From NCBI RefSeq assembly GCF_007845645.1, contig NZ_VCQV01000004.1, forward strand, positions 177,182-241,181: DNA of 64,000 nt, written 5' to 3'. Position numbers and translations under genes: made by a program. This document shows positions 18,229 to 27,150 of this stretch, piece after piece (the stretch's first letter is position 1; each line of letters begins with the position of its first letter). Under the pieces are notes generated by a model that saw nothing but the letters and a program-made list of their open reading frames with translations, ran no database searches and had not been told where the DNA came from. The DNA comes from Leekyejoonella antrihumi (lineage in GTDB: Bacteria > Actinomycetota > Actinomycetes > Actinomycetales > Dermatophilaceae).

Positions 18229-18804
18229 CTAGATGTCTTCGGCCTTCTCGGTGGTCGGGTCCCACTTGGTGATGTGGTCGTCCTGCCAGCCGCGCATCTT
18301 CAGAGCCTGGCGCGCATCGGTGCGATAGGTGGGGGTGAGCCGGTCCAGGTAGAGCTTGCCGTCGAGGTGGTCGGTCTCGTGCTGCAAACAACGCGCGAGC
18401 GTGCCACCGTCGGCCTCCACGACCACCTCGTTGCCATCCAGGTCGGTGCCGGTGACTCGTGCCCACGTCGCGCGGGCGGTCGGGAACGCCTCGCCGGGCA
18501 CCGACAGGCAGCCCTCGCTGCCCTCTTCGGGGTCGGGATCGCCCGGTGGCACCGGTCCACGCTCCAGGACGGGGTTGATGACGTAGCCGCGGTGCGCGGT
18601 CCCCGCGCCGTCCTCGCAGTCGAAGACGAAGATCCGCTGACGGACGCCGACCTGGTTCGCGGCCAGCCCTGCGCCGTTGGCAGCCTCCAGGGTGTCGAAC
18701 ATGTCGTCGATCAGGACGCGGGTGGCGTCGGTGATCTCCTTGACCTTCTTGGTGGGCTGGTGCAGAGCCTTGTGCCCGATGATCGTGATCGGCCGGACCG
18801 CCAT
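18229..18804 (-). CDS. def: peptide deformylase
   Basis: Removes the N-formyl group from new polypeptides at the ribosome; Fe2+/Zn2+ metalloenzyme. All three motifs are present: GAGLAANQVG (motif I), EGCLSVPG with the Cys ligand (motif II), and QHETDHLDG with both His ligands and the catalytic Glu (motif III). 191 aa is normal for actinobacterial enzymes with a C-terminal extension. CAGGAG precedes ATG 18804. The IS4 insertion lies 21 bp past its stop codon (target duplication 18199-18208), which leaves the gene intact. Confidence 0.97.
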   Translation of the reverse strand: MAVRPITIIGHKALHQPTKKVKEITDATRVLIDDMFDTLEAANGAGLAANQVGVRQRIFVFDCEDGAGTAHRGYVINPVLERGPVPPGDPDPEEGSEGCLSVPGEAFPTARATWARVTGTDLDGNEVVVEADGGTLARCLQHETDHLDGKLYLDRLTPTYRTDARQALKMRGWQDDHITKWDPTTEKAEDI

Positions 18805-18868
18805 GGGTGGGTACTCCTGGATGATGTGAGGCAGGGCCTCGATGGTACTTGGGGGCAGAGGAAGTGAA

Positions 18869-19687
18869 TCATGCCTCGTCGTCGCGACGACTGCGGTATC
18901 GGTGACTCACGGGCTGCGGGGTCGACGCGTCCTCGTTGCTGACCGTCCAACCCTGGTCCGACTCGTAGTGGTCCAGCGGCAGGTCGCCCGCGGGTCTGGG
19001 GCGTCGCAGTAGGCGGTGCCGTAGCCGGGTCGTCCGCCTCGGCTCGGGGGGTGTGCCCGCGCCGGTGGGATGCACCCCCAGGTAGTCGCCGTAGCGCCGG
19101 AGCGGCAGATCGGTCGGGTCCGCGTGCTCCGCCTCCGTGGCGAGGTCGACCGGCACCAGATGGTCGGCATACGCGTCGTCACTGCGGTCCCCGAAGATCT
19201 GGTCGCAGATCGATCGGTAGGTCTCGTCGGGGTGCGGGATGTAGTCGATGCGGCGCATCGCCTGCTCCTGCCCGGCGCTTTCCATCACAAAGCTGCCGTA
19301 GCCGAGGATGAGCCCGGGCAGGGACCGGTTGAAGGACATGTCGGTGACCTTCTGCATGGGCATCATCGCCACCTTGTGGTTGATGACCCCGTAGGTCAGC
19401 AGCAGTCGGCGGTCGGTGGCGACGAACCACTCCCGCCGCCACTGCCAGAAGCTCCCGGCCGCATAGACCAGCAGCACGAACCAGATCCACCAGGCGGCGT
19501 TCGACAGGGTGCCGGCCGAGGCCGGGGTCACCAGACCGATGATGACGACGAGGACGAAACCGACGACGCAGCATACGATCACCTCGGCCAGGCGCGCCCA
19601 GTGCTGGTGCACCGCGGCGACCAGGTGTTCGTCATCGAGGAGGTAACGCCGCATGGCCGCGGCACCGCGCGCATCGACCTGATGCAT
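18869..19687 (-). CDS. membrane protein with bacterial PH domain
   Basis: A 272-aa protein with two adjacent membrane helices (about residues 32-55 and 65-85). A bPH2-type domain follows, starting REWFVATDRRLLLTYGVI and running through MPMQKVTDMSFNRS to about residue 165. The tail is charged and Pro/Arg-rich. Such proteins are inner-membrane components of unknown role. Start 19687 lies 9 bp after the stop of the 57-aa membrane protein gene, so they form an operon; ATG 19654 (MRRYLLDDEHLVAA) is an alternative start. Confidence 0.8.
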   Translation of the reverse strand: MHQVDARGAAAMRRYLLDDEHLVAAVHQHWARLAEVIVCCVVGFVLVVIIGLVTPASAGTLSNAAWWIWFVLLVYAAGSFWQWRREWFVATDRRLLLTYGVINHKVAMMPMQKVTDMSFNRSLPGLILGYGSFVMESAGQEQAMRRIDYIPHPDETYRSICDQIFGDRSDDAYADHLVPVDLATEAEHADPTDLPLRRYGDYLGVHPTGAGTPPEPRRTTRLRHRLLRRPRPAGDLPLDHYESDQGWTVSNEDASTPQPVSHRYRSRRDDEA

Positions 19688-19696
19688 GACCGACCG

Positions 19697-19870
19697 TCAG
19701 CGGTTGAGAATGCTGTTGAAGAAGGCGCCCAGGTTCTTCACGCCGTCGGAGAGGATCTGCCAGCACGAGTGCACGATGTCGGCAGAACGGGTCGGTGAGG
19801 TGAAAATGGCATAGACGATGAAGGCAAAGACCACCCAGATGATGATCTTCTTGACCCTCTCGGTCGCCAT
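19697..19870 (-). CDS. small single-span membrane protein
   Basis: A 57-aa protein: MATERVKKI followed by a hydrophobic helix IIWVVFAFIVYAIF and a soluble tail with one Cys. GGAGGACCC precedes ATG 19870 and supports this start over the longer in-frame one. It is coupled to the PH-domain gene downstream by a 9-bp gap, suggesting the two act together. The family is recognisable as a recurring actinobacterial small membrane protein, but no function is known to me. Confidence 0.7.
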   Translation of the reverse strand: MATERVKKIIIWVVFAFIVYAIFTSPTRSADIVHSCWQILSDGVKNLGAFFNSILNR

Positions 19871-20037
19871 GGGTCCTCCGGTCTCAGACGGGTGTCGACG
19901 CACGGTCGTGCGGGCAGTAGACACCCATTGTGACAGAAGTGGTCAATGTGACTGCCGATGAGCCGAGCCCGGGTGTGTCGAACGGTCTTCTCACCCTACC
20001 CGTGGGGTGTTCTGTGGGGTGGCCTAGCCTGCGAGCC

Positions 20038-21024
20038 ATGTCCGATAGTGCGAGCGACCCCAGCATTCTGCTGCGCCGGGCGCTCGATCAGGTGGCCGAC
20101 ACACGACCGGCGGCGCAGATCGCCGCATCCGTCGAGCGGCTGATCACTCGCTATCGGGCCGGCGGCGCCGCCACGGCGCCCATCCTGCGCGACCCGGTCG
20201 ACGCGCTGGCCTACGCGCTCTATCGGATGCCCTCGACGTACGCCGCGGTGACCGCCGCGTTGGGCCAGGCGAGCCTGCGTTGGGTCCCGGCGGGTCCCGG
20301 CGTGCGCACGGTCCTCGACCTCGGCGGCGGCACCGGCGGCGCCGCCTGGGCGGCAACGCGTGTGTGGCCGCAGGCGCGGGTGCAGGTGGTGGACCAGGTG
20401 CAGGGGTGCCTCGACCTCGGCCGGCAGCTCGCCGGCGACGATGCGCCGATCTCGTTCGGGTCGTGGCGACTTGGCGAAGCGTTGCGCGACCCCGCGGATG
20501 TGGTGACGGTTTCCTACGTGCTGTCGGAGCTGACCGAGCGCCAGCAGCGGGAGATCGTCGACCAGGCGTTGAAGCTCGCCCGGATGGCGGTGCTGGTGAT
20601 CGAACCGGGCACTCCGGACGGGTACGCCCGGGTGCTGGGCGCTCGCGATCGGCTGCTCGCGCAGGGCTGGACAGTGGTTGCACCGTGTCCCCACCAGGGC
20701 GCCTGCCCGCTGGCCGGGTCGGACTGGTGCCACTTCGCGGCTCGGGTCGACCGATCCGCGGTGCACCGCCGTCTCAAGCAGGGCAGCCTCGGTCACGAGG
20801 ATGAGAAGTTCTCGTATGTCTTCGCCGTCCAACCCGGCCAGCCCGTGCCGGGAGATCCGGCCCCCAGGGTGATCCGCCATCCGGTCAAGCGCAAGGGCCT
20901 GGTCGACCTGCAGCTGTGCCGCCCGGACGCCACCGTGGGACGTGCGGTCGTCACCAAACGGCAGGGCACGACATACAAGCAGGCGCGTTCCGTGTCCTGG
21001 GGTGACTCCTACACGACGCCGTAG
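20038..21024 (+). CDS. Rsm22/METTL17-like ribosomal small-subunit assembly protein
   Basis: A 328-aa SAM-methyltransferase-fold protein. The SAM loop [15 protein letters not shown] is at about residues 92-106 and [11 protein letters not shown] is the motif-IV region. Four Cys, C217, C223 and C231 (in CPHQGACPL and DWCHF) and C294 (LCRPD), match the metal/4Fe-4S-binding pattern of the Rsm22/METTL17 family, which acts on small-ribosomal-subunit assembly. ATG 20038 is chosen as the start of the compact N-terminus [16 protein letters not shown]. The 3' end overlaps the convergent upp gene by 16 bp. Confidence 0.85.
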   Translation: MSDSASDPSILLRRALDQVADTRPAAQIAASVERLITRYRAGGAATAPILRDPVDALAYALYRMPSTYAAVTAALGQASLRWVPAGPGVRTVLDLGGGTGGAAWAATRVWPQARVQVVDQVQGCLDLGRQLAGDDAPISFGSWRLGEALRDPADVVTVSYVLSELTERQQREIVDQALKLARMAVLVIEPGTPDGYARVLGARDRLLAQGWTVVAPCPHQGACPLAGSDWCHFAARVDRSAVHRRLKQGSLGHEDEKFSYVFAVQPGQPVPGDPAPRVIRHPVKRKGLVDLQLCRPDATVGRAVVTKRQGTTYKQARSVSWGDSYTTP

Positions 21025-21647
21025 AGCCGGTCGCCGGCATCGCCGAGACCCGGCACGATGTAGCCCTTCTCGTTCAAGTGGTCGTCGATGGCGCCGGTCA
21101 CCAGCGTGATCGGCACGTGCATACCGTCCATCTCGGCCTCCAGCGCCTTGATGCCCTCGGGCGCCGACAGCAGCGTGACCGCGGTGATGTCGTCGGCGCC
21201 CCGTTCGACGAGGTACTTCAGCGACATCGCGAGGGTGCCACCGGTCGCCAGCATCGGGTCCAGCACGTAGCACTGCCGGCCGGACAGGTCGTCGGGCAGC
21301 CGGTTGGCATACGTGATGGCCTGCAAGGTCTCCTCGTCGCGCATCATGCCGAGGAATCCCACCTCCGCGCTCGGCAGCAGCCGCACCATGCCTTCGAGCA
21401 TGCCCAGCCCGGCGCGCAGGATCGGCACCACGAGCGGTTTCGGTGAGGACAGCTTGATGCCGGTGGTCGGGGCGACCGGAGTCTCGATCTCGAAGGGCTC
21501 GACCCGCACCTCACGCGTTGCCTCGTAGGCGAGCAGCGTCACCAGTTCCTCTGCCAGCCGGCGGAAGGTGGGGCTGTCGGTGCGCTTGTCGCGCAGATAG
21601 GTCAGCTTGTGGGCGATCAGCGGGTGATTGGCGACATGGACGCGCAT
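21009..21647 (-). CDS. upp: uracil phosphoribosyltransferase
   Basis: Pyrimidine salvage: uracil + PRPP to UMP + PPi; cytosolic. 212 aa from ATG 21647 ([20 protein letters not shown]), the standard family N-terminus. The PRPP loop [15 protein letters not shown], the PILRAGLGM segment and the uracil-binding C-terminal [12 protein letters not shown] are all present. Its start is only 16 bp from the proposed start of the divergent tadA gene, leaving almost no room for a leader, so one or both mRNAs are probably leaderless. Confidence 0.96.
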   Translation of the reverse strand: MRVHVANHPLIAHKLTYLRDKRTDSPTFRRLAEELVTLLAYEATREVRVEPFEIETPVAPTTGIKLSSPKPLVVPILRAGLGMLEGMVRLLPSAEVGFLGMMRDEETLQAITYANRLPDDLSGRQCYVLDPMLATGGTLAMSLKYLVERGADDITAVTLLSAPEGIKALEAEMDGMHVPITLVTGAIDDHLNEKGYIVPGLGDAGDRLYGVV

Positions 21648-21663
21648 GGCCCAGACTCTACGC

Positions 21664-22161
21664 GTGACCAACGCGTCGGAGGCCGACCCGCAGGACCCGA
21701 GGTATGCCGGGTGGATGGGCCTGGCGATCGAGCAGGCACGGGCGTCGCTCGAGACCGCCGACGTCCCGGTCGGGGCGGTCGTGCTGACGCCGGACGGCGA
21801 CGTGCTCGGCCACGGTTGTAACAGCCGCGTGGCCGACGGCGATCCGCTGGCGCATGCCGAGATTCTCGCGATCCGATCGGCCGCGCAGGCTCGTGGCCAC
21901 TACCGCCTGGACGACACTTTGATGTGCGTCACGCTGGAGCCGTGCTTGATGTGCATCGGCGCGATCATGCAGGCCCGCATCGGCCTGGTCGTCTTCGGCG
22001 CGTGGGACCCGAAGGCCGGCGCCTGCGGCAGCGCGTGGGACGTTACGGGCGACAACCCGTCGCCACTGCATACGAGCGCAGTCGGGGGTGTGCGGCAGCA
22101 GGAGTGCGCCGCGCTGCTGACGGACTTCTTTCGGGCGCGGCGCGCGGAGCGACGCGGGTAG
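21664..22161 (+). CDS. tadA: tRNA-specific adenosine-34 deaminase
   Basis: Deaminates A34 to inosine in tRNA-Arg(ACG), which is itself encoded at 15583-15655. 165 aa, zinc-dependent cytidine-deaminase fold. The zinc site HAE (in [11 protein letters not shown]) and PCLMC ([10 protein letters not shown]) is intact, and DVPVGAVVL is typical of the N-terminal strand. GTG 21664 gives the usual N-terminal length before the [10 protein letters not shown] helix; the upstream ATG at 21646 would overlap the divergent upp start codon. ATG 21715 is too short. Terminated by a 13-bp hairpin. Confidence 0.93.
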   Translation: MTNASEADPQDPRYAGWMGLAIEQARASLETADVPVGAVVLTPDGDVLGHGCNSRVADGDPLAHAEILAIRSAAQARGHYRLDDTLMCVTLEPCLMCIGAIMQARIGLVVFGAWDPKAGACGSAWDVTGDNPSPLHTSAVGGVRQQECAALLTDFFRARRAERRG

Positions 22162-22168
22162 GCCGCAC

Positions 22169-22209
22169 AAGAGGTCGGGCCCAGACGGTGTCTGTGCCCG
22201 ACCTCTTGG
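22169..22209. terminator. hairpin between tadA and the permease (convergent)
   Basis: A perfect 13-bp stem (22169-22181 with 22197-22209) with an inner CAGAC/GTCTG pair; it can stop both converging transcripts. Confidence 0.7.
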
Positions 22210-22236
22210 TGTAGTGCCGGTTTCGTGTGGCGCCGG

Positions 22237-23943
22237 TCAGATCGCTGCCGGCTCCGGGCCGTCCACCTCCAGCTCGGGCTCCGCGAGGATCTCGCGCACC
22301 CGGTCACCGGGCAGCTGGCAATACCAGGCCACCGCGAGCACCACCGCAGTGAGGATGATGTTCGCGATGATGCCGCCGTTGAACCCGTAGACGTTCGCCT
22401 GGCCGGCGTTGGTCGTCGACGTACCTGAGTAACTTCCGAGGTAGCTGACCAGGAGAATGCCGGCGAACCAGAGGAGTACCCACCAGCCGTACCTGAAGTC
22501 CAGCTGCGGTGCGCGCCGGATCGGGCCCCGGTCGGTGAGTTCGAAGATCCCCAGCAGCACGTAGCCGAGAACCACCGCGCACATCATCTTCCAGACCTGG
22601 TCCCAGCCGGCCCAGTACATGATCAGGTTGGTGGACAGCAGCGCCAACGGGGCGATGATCCACACCCCCTTCGCACGGTAGGGGCGCTCCACCTCGGGGA
22701 TCTGCTTGCGGAAGGTGAGCAGCGCGATGGCGCCGCTGCCGAAGGACAGCACGGTCAGCGAGGTGACGATGCCGACCAGCGCCTGCCAGCTCGGGAACGG
22801 CAGGAAGAAGATGCAGCCGACGACCCAGGCCAGGATCAGGCTCGGCCACGGCACGCCGTTGTCGTTGACCTTCGCCAGCACGGCCGGAGCGTTGCGGTTG
22901 CGGCCCATCGCGTAGGACATCCGGGCGGTGACGCTGGTGTAGATCAGGCCGGTGTCACCGGGGGAGATGAAGGCGTCGGCGTACAGCAGGCCGGCCAGCC
23001 AGCTCATGCCGAGCACCGTGGCCAGCGTGGCGAGCGGGCTGAAGTTGCCCGCGTCGCTGCCGGTCTTGATCAGGCTGCCGACGTCGTGCCAGCCGTGCGC
23101 GGCCAGCGCCGTCGGGTCCTGGGCGCCGATGAAGGCGACCTGCAGGAGGATGTAGAGGACGCCGCAGATCACCACCGAGCCGATCAGCGTGAGCGGGACG
23201 TTTCGCTTCGGGTTGTCCGTCTCACCGGCCAGCTCGATGCCCTGGCGCCAGCCCAGGAAGGAGAAGGCGATGCCTGCGGCCGGGATGGCCTCGAAGGCAC
23301 TCTTGATCCCGTACGGCGCGAACCCGCTGCCGTCCTTGGTGTGGAGGCTGAAGTTACCGAAGTGGAACGTGGACACGATCACCGCGACGATGACCAGCAC
23401 CATCATCGCGAGCTTCCACCAGACCATCGTGTTGTTGATGCGGGCGAACCACTTGACGCCGAGATAGTTGATCGCCACGAACAGAGCCATCAGCGCGATC
23501 GCGATGATCAGGCCGGTTCCGGTGAGGGTGGCGTTGGCGTGCTCCAGCCAGTGCAGGTAGGACGCCGCGTAGGTCAGCACCGCGGAGACCTCGACCGAGG
23601 CGACGGCGGCGCAGGACAGCCAGGTCACCCAGCCCATGGAGTAGCTGGCGAACGATCCCCAGGCGTAGTGCGGGTAGCGGGCGACGCCTCCACTGCGAGG
23701 GAACATCACACCCAGCTCGGCGTAGCTGAGGCCGATCAGCAGGAACATGATCGTGCCCACGATCCAGGAGATGATCGCGGCCGGGCCGGCCTGCTCGGAC
23801 GCGTGCAGGGAGCTGAACAGCCACCCGGAGCCGATGATGGAGCCGATCGCGGTGAACAGAAGCCCGACCGTGCCGAATTCCTTCTTCAGGCGAGCATCAT
23901 CGCCTGAAACGGTGCCGCCACCACCCTCTGTTTTGACAGACAT
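22237..23943 (-). CDS. APC-superfamily amino acid permease
   Basis: A 568-aa inner-membrane transporter with about twelve to fourteen membrane segments. The first helix carries the substrate-site break IGSIIGSGWLF, typical of APC-family amino acid/polyamine permeases. FSFLGWRQGIELAGETDNPKRN is the usual helix-6 and loop region. The substrate is not readable. The start ATG 23943 lies 2 bp after the stop of a 38-codon upstream ORF with an excellent ribosome-binding site, so permease translation may depend on that ORF. It is alone in its transcription unit. Confidence 0.9.
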   Translation of the reverse strand: MSVKTEGGGGTVSGDDARLKKEFGTVGLLFTAIGSIIGSGWLFSSLHASEQAGPAAIISWIVGTIMFLLIGLSYAELGVMFPRSGGVARYPHYAWGSFASYSMGWVTWLSCAAVASVEVSAVLTYAASYLHWLEHANATLTGTGLIIAIALMALFVAINYLGVKWFARINNTMVWWKLAMMVLVIVAVIVSTFHFGNFSLHTKDGSGFAPYGIKSAFEAIPAAGIAFSFLGWRQGIELAGETDNPKRNVPLTLIGSVVICGVLYILLQVAFIGAQDPTALAAHGWHDVGSLIKTGSDAGNFSPLATLATVLGMSWLAGLLYADAFISPGDTGLIYTSVTARMSYAMGRNRNAPAVLAKVNDNGVPWPSLILAWVVGCIFFLPFPSWQALVGIVTSLTVLSFGSGAIALLTFRKQIPEVERPYRAKGVWIIAPLALLSTNLIMYWAGWDQVWKMMCAVVLGYVLLGIFELTDRGPIRRAPQLDFRYGWWVLLWFAGILLVSYLGSYSGTSTTNAGQANVYGFNGGIIANIILTAVVLAVAWYCQLPGDRVREILAEPELEVDGPEPAAI

Positions 23944-23945
23944 TG

Positions 23946-24062
23946 TCAGTCTCCTCTCGGGTCGCGTGTCTTGGCGACCTGCACGACTACTGCCGGGGCA
24001 CCGCCGTTCCGCTGACCCGATCGATACGGGCCTCCGGATCGACGACTGATGAACTCGACCAC
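23946..24062 (-). CDS. 38-codon upstream ORF in front of the permease
   Basis: GTG 24062 is preceded by GAAGGAAGGAG at a 7-base spacing, a better ribosome-binding site than that of most full genes here. The frame encodes VVEFISRRSGGPYRSGQRNG and continues Arg/Gly/Val-rich to a stop at 23948-23946, two bases before the permease ATG. The layout suggests a leader peptide or translational-coupling ORF. The rest of the 354-bp gap (24063-24297) is relatively AT-rich and holds no other ORF I can support; it probably carries the promoter. Confidence 0.45.
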   Translation of the reverse strand: MVEFISRRSGGPYRSGQRNGGAPAVVVQVAKTRDPRGD

Positions 24063-24297
24063 CGACGTCTCCTTCCTTCGCCGGTCATCGACCGGGCTGA
24101 CTCCCCATTCTGTTCGAATGGCGAGGTAACGCTAGTCCCATCAGTCACTCCGTGCAGGGATATACGGGCATTTGATGCAAAATTGCCGCAAAGCCCGACG
24201 AGGGTTGGCAATCGGTCCGAACCGTCGATTCCGCCTGCTCGCAAGTCACTATTCGCGCAGTGCCGATTCGCCGTCATCGGAGGCGGAGGCGCGGCAC

Positions 24298-25176
24298 TCA
24301 CTCCTGCCAGGGGTAGAACGGCGGCAGGTCCCGCGACGCCGATCCGGTGAACTGCGCCGGCCGCTTCTCCAGGAACGCGTGCACGCCTTCGACGCCGTCG
24401 TTCATGCTCGTGTAGTACATGGCCAGCGAGTCGATCCGGTGCGCCTCCAACGGGTGCGGCTGGGCCGCGTTGCGCCACATCATCTGACGGGTCAGTGCGA
24501 TGCCGACGGCGGAGTGACCGTCGACGAAGGAGTGCGCCAGGGCGTATGCCGCGGGCAACAGCTCGTCGGGTTCGTGCACCGAGCGGACCAGGCCACCGTC
24601 GTGGACCTCGTCCGCGCTGAGAATGTCGGCGCGGTAGGACCACTCGAGTGCTCGTGAGATGCCGACGAGTCGCGGCAGGAACCAGGAGGAGCAGGCCTCG
24701 GGGACGATGCCGAGACGGCCGAAGACAAAGCCGACGCGAGCCTTCGACGAGGCCAGTCGCACGTCCATCGGCAGCGTCATGGTGGCGCCGATGCCCACGG
24801 CCGCGCCGTTGATGGCTCCGATCACCGGTTTGGTGCAGGCATACATCGCCAGCGTCACACGGCCACCCGTATCCCGCACGCGGGCCTTGATGTCCGGATC
24901 GTCGAGGCGCTCGTGCATGTCCTCGAGCGTCGGGTCGTGGTCGACCCCGAGACCGAAGACGTTGCCGGTCGCGGACAGGTCCATCCCGGCGCAGAACGCG
25001 CGACCGGCGCCGGTGACGACCACCGCGCGGGCGTCGTCGTCGGTGTTGACGCGGGTGTAGGCATCGACCAGCTCGTCGGCCATCTGCACGGTGAAGGCGT
25101 TGAGCTGGGAGGGTCGGTTCAGCGTGATGGTGGCGATGCCGTCCCGCGTGGTGTAGTCGATCGTCTCGTAGGTCAT
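24298..25176 (-). CDS. enoyl-CoA hydratase/isomerase family protein
   Basis: A 292-aa crotonase-fold protein. The CoA/oxyanion motifs are AFCAGMDLS (residues about 61-69) and INGAAVGIGATMTLPMD. One of the usual catalytic Glu positions appears in VPEACSSWFLPRL, consistent with a hydratase; the other is less clear, so isomerase or other crotonase chemistry is possible. The start MTYETIDYTTRDGIATITLNRP is standard. It is transcribed in the same direction as the dienelactone hydrolase gene upstream, but a long hairpin separates them. Confidence 0.88.
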   Translation of the reverse strand: MTYETIDYTTRDGIATITLNRPSQLNAFTVQMADELVDAYTRVNTDDDARAVVVTGAGRAFCAGMDLSATGNVFGLGVDHDPTLEDMHERLDDPDIKARVRDTGGRVTLAMYACTKPVIGAINGAAVGIGATMTLPMDVRLASSKARVGFVFGRLGIVPEACSSWFLPRLVGISRALEWSYRADILSADEVHDGGLVRSVHEPDELLPAAYALAHSFVDGHSAVGIALTRQMMWRNAAQPHPLEAHRIDSLAMYYTSMNDGVEGVHAFLEKRPAQFTGSASRDLPPFYPWQE

Positions 25177-25212
25177 TCGCCGATCATCCCCGACGCATCC
25201 GCCCTACTCCAG

Positions 25213-25272
25213 TTGTGCACTTCCGCTCCAAAGGCGCACCTACAGCTGCGCGGTTGGAGCGAAAGTGCACAA
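25213..25272 (-). terminator. 19-bp-stem hairpin after the dienelactone hydrolase
   Basis: Arms 25213-25231 and 25254-25272 pair over 19 bp with one mismatch and a 22-base loop, just past the hydrolase stop (25305) on the minus strand. The arm core GTGCACTT-CGCTCCAA is unusual for a terminator, and both arms are nearly identical to a mobile-repeat style palindrome. Confidence 0.55.
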
Positions 25273-25304
25273 TCGGGAGGAGGGATCGGTTCGGGCGCGA
25301 GCCG

Positions 25305-26054
25305 TTATCCGAGGCGCCGCTTGAGCAGATCCTCCAGCACGTGGAAGTGCTTCTCGGTCGCGTCCTCGTTGTAGGTCGCCGTGTCGGCCATCGTGTAGCC
25401 GTGCGCCGCGCCGGCATACACCTCGGAGGTGTAGGTCACCCCGGCACGGTCGAGGGCGGCCTCGAGCTCTTCGATGGCTGCGGCCGGCATCGAGCGGTCG
25501 TTGTCCGCGTGGCCGAAGACGAGCTCGGCCGACACCTTGTCGGCCAGGAGGTGTGGGCTGTCCGGGCCGTCGGTGACCAGGCCGCCGGCGTGGAACCCGC
25601 CCGCCGCAACCACCTTGTCGGGGTAGGTTGCCGCGGTCACGAAGGACAACCGGCCGCCCATGCAGTAGCCGGTCGTGCCAACGGCGCGCCCGGTCACGCC
25701 CGGCTGCGCCTGGAGCGCGTCGAGGTAGGCGCCCGCATCGCTCATCGCCTGCTCGGTGGACAGGCTCTTGACCCGCGTCATGGCGTCGGCGAAGAACGCC
25801 TCACGGTTCTCCGGCACGCTCAGGTCGGTCTTGGGTGCGAGGTCGGCGGCCTTGCCGGTGCGGTAGAAGAGGTTCGGTGTCAGCACGACATACCCCCAGC
25901 TCGCGATCCGGTCGGCCATCTCCTCGATCCGCGGGCGAAGCCCGATCGCGTCGATGAACAGCAGCACACCCGGGTGATCGCCGTTGTCCGGTCGGCTCAG
26001 ATAGGCATCTGCGACACCGTCCGGGGTCGTGATGGAGGTTGTTTCGCTGCGCAT
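25305..26054 (-). CDS. dienelactone hydrolase family protein
   Basis: A 249-aa alpha/beta hydrolase. The nucleophile motif is GYCMGG (about residue 122), the Cys elbow of dienelactone hydrolases instead of Ser. The acid is in FGHADNDRSM and the catalytic His is in GAAHGYT. Members hydrolyse dienelactone or other carboxylic esters in the cytosol. The start MRSETTSITTPDGVADAYLSRP is the usual family N-terminus. No aromatic-degradation genes are adjacent, so its substrate is open. Confidence 0.87.
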   Translation of the reverse strand: MRSETTSITTPDGVADAYLSRPDNGDHPGVLLFIDAIGLRPRIEEMADRIASWGYVVLTPNLFYRTGKAADLAPKTDLSVPENREAFFADAMTRVKSLSTEQAMSDAGAYLDALQAQPGVTGRAVGTTGYCMGGRLSFVTAATYPDKVVAAGGFHAGGLVTDGPDSPHLLADKVSAELVFGHADNDRSMPAAAIEELEAALDRAGVTYTSEVYAGAAHGYTMADTATYNEDATEKHFHVLEDLLKRRLG

Positions 26055-26137
26055 CTCTGCTCCTCGTTGGTCGTGGTCCGTGCACGAGGTTACGACCCGG
26101 ACTTGTGTGAACGGTCAACGACCGGTAGGCAGGGGGC

Positions 26138-27115
26138 ATGGATCAGATTCGGCTCGGCGACAGCGGCCTCAAGGTTTCGCAGATCATTCTCGGATGCATG
26201 AGCTTCGGCGACCCGGCCCGTGGCAACCACCCCTGGTCGCTGGACGAGCAGTCGTCGCGCCCCTTCATCCAGCAGGCGCTCGAGGCCGGCATCACGACCT
26301 TCGACACGGCGAACGCCTACTCGGACGGCAGCAGCGAGGAGATCGTCGGGCGCGCACTGGCGGACTTCGCTCAGCGGGACGAGATCGTGCTGGCGAGCAA
26401 GGTCTTCATGCCGATGGGGCAGGGACCGAGCCAGTCGGGCCTGTCCCGGGCCGCGATCATGGCGCAGATCGATGCCAGCCTGCGACGGCTGGGCACCGAT
26501 CACGTCGACCTCTACCAGATCCACCGGTGGGACCCGCATACGCCCATCGAGGAGACGATGGAGGCGCTGCACGACGTGGTGAAGGCGGGCAAGGCGCGCT
26601 ACCTCGGTGCCTCCTCGATGTATGCGTGGCAGTTCGCGAAGGCGCAGTATGCCGCCGACCTCGGCGGCTGGACCCGGTTCGTGTCCATGCAGGACCAGTA
26701 CAACCTGCTGCAGCGCGAGGAGGAGCGGGAGATGCTGCCCTTCTGCGAGGACCAGGGCGTCGGCGTCATCCCGTGGAGCCCACTGGCCCGTGGCCGGCTG
26801 ACTCGCCCGTGGGGCGAGCACACGCAGCGCACGGAGACCGACGACTTCGGCAAGCGGCTCTACCAGCAGGCCGAGGACGCGGATCGGGCGGTCGTAGACG
26901 TCGTGGGCGCGATCGCGTCCGACCGTGGTGTGTCCCGTGCGCAGGTGGCGCTCGCCTGGGTCCGTCAGCAGGGGGCTGTGACGGCGCCGATCGTCGGTGC
27001 CACCAAGCAGTCGCACCTGACCGACGCCATCGCCTCCGCCGAGCTCGAGCTCAGTGGCGAGGAGTTGCGGCGGCTCGAATCGCCGTACACGCCGCGAGAG
27101 CCGAACGGATTCTGA
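26138..27115 (+). CDS. aldo/keto reductase
   Basis: A 325-aa NADPH-dependent (beta/alpha)8 reductase. The catalytic tetrad is visible: Asp and Tyr in FDTANAYSDGSSEEIVG (about residues 51-57), Lys in LASKVFMPMG, and His in YQIHRWDPHTP. The C-terminal NADPH site shows TAPIVGATKQSHL. Closest in style to the YccK/Gcy-type AKRs that act on varied carbonyls. It is the first gene before the DUF2877 gene (35-bp gap, same strand), so it may supply a reduced intermediate to the cluster. Confidence 0.9.
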   Translation: MDQIRLGDSGLKVSQIILGCMSFGDPARGNHPWSLDEQSSRPFIQQALEAGITTFDTANAYSDGSSEEIVGRALADFAQRDEIVLASKVFMPMGQGPSQSGLSRAAIMAQIDASLRRLGTDHVDLYQIHRWDPHTPIEETMEALHDVVKAGKARYLGASSMYAWQFAKAQYAADLGGWTRFVSMQDQYNLLQREEEREMLPFCEDQGVGVIPWSPLARGRLTRPWGEHTQRTETDDFGKRLYQQAEDADRAVVDVVGAIASDRGVSRAQVALAWVRQQGAVTAPIVGATKQSHLTDAIASAELELSGEELRRLESPYTPREPNGF

Positions 27116-27150
27116 CCACCGTAGTTGCAGCGGGGACAGGAAGCTGACCG

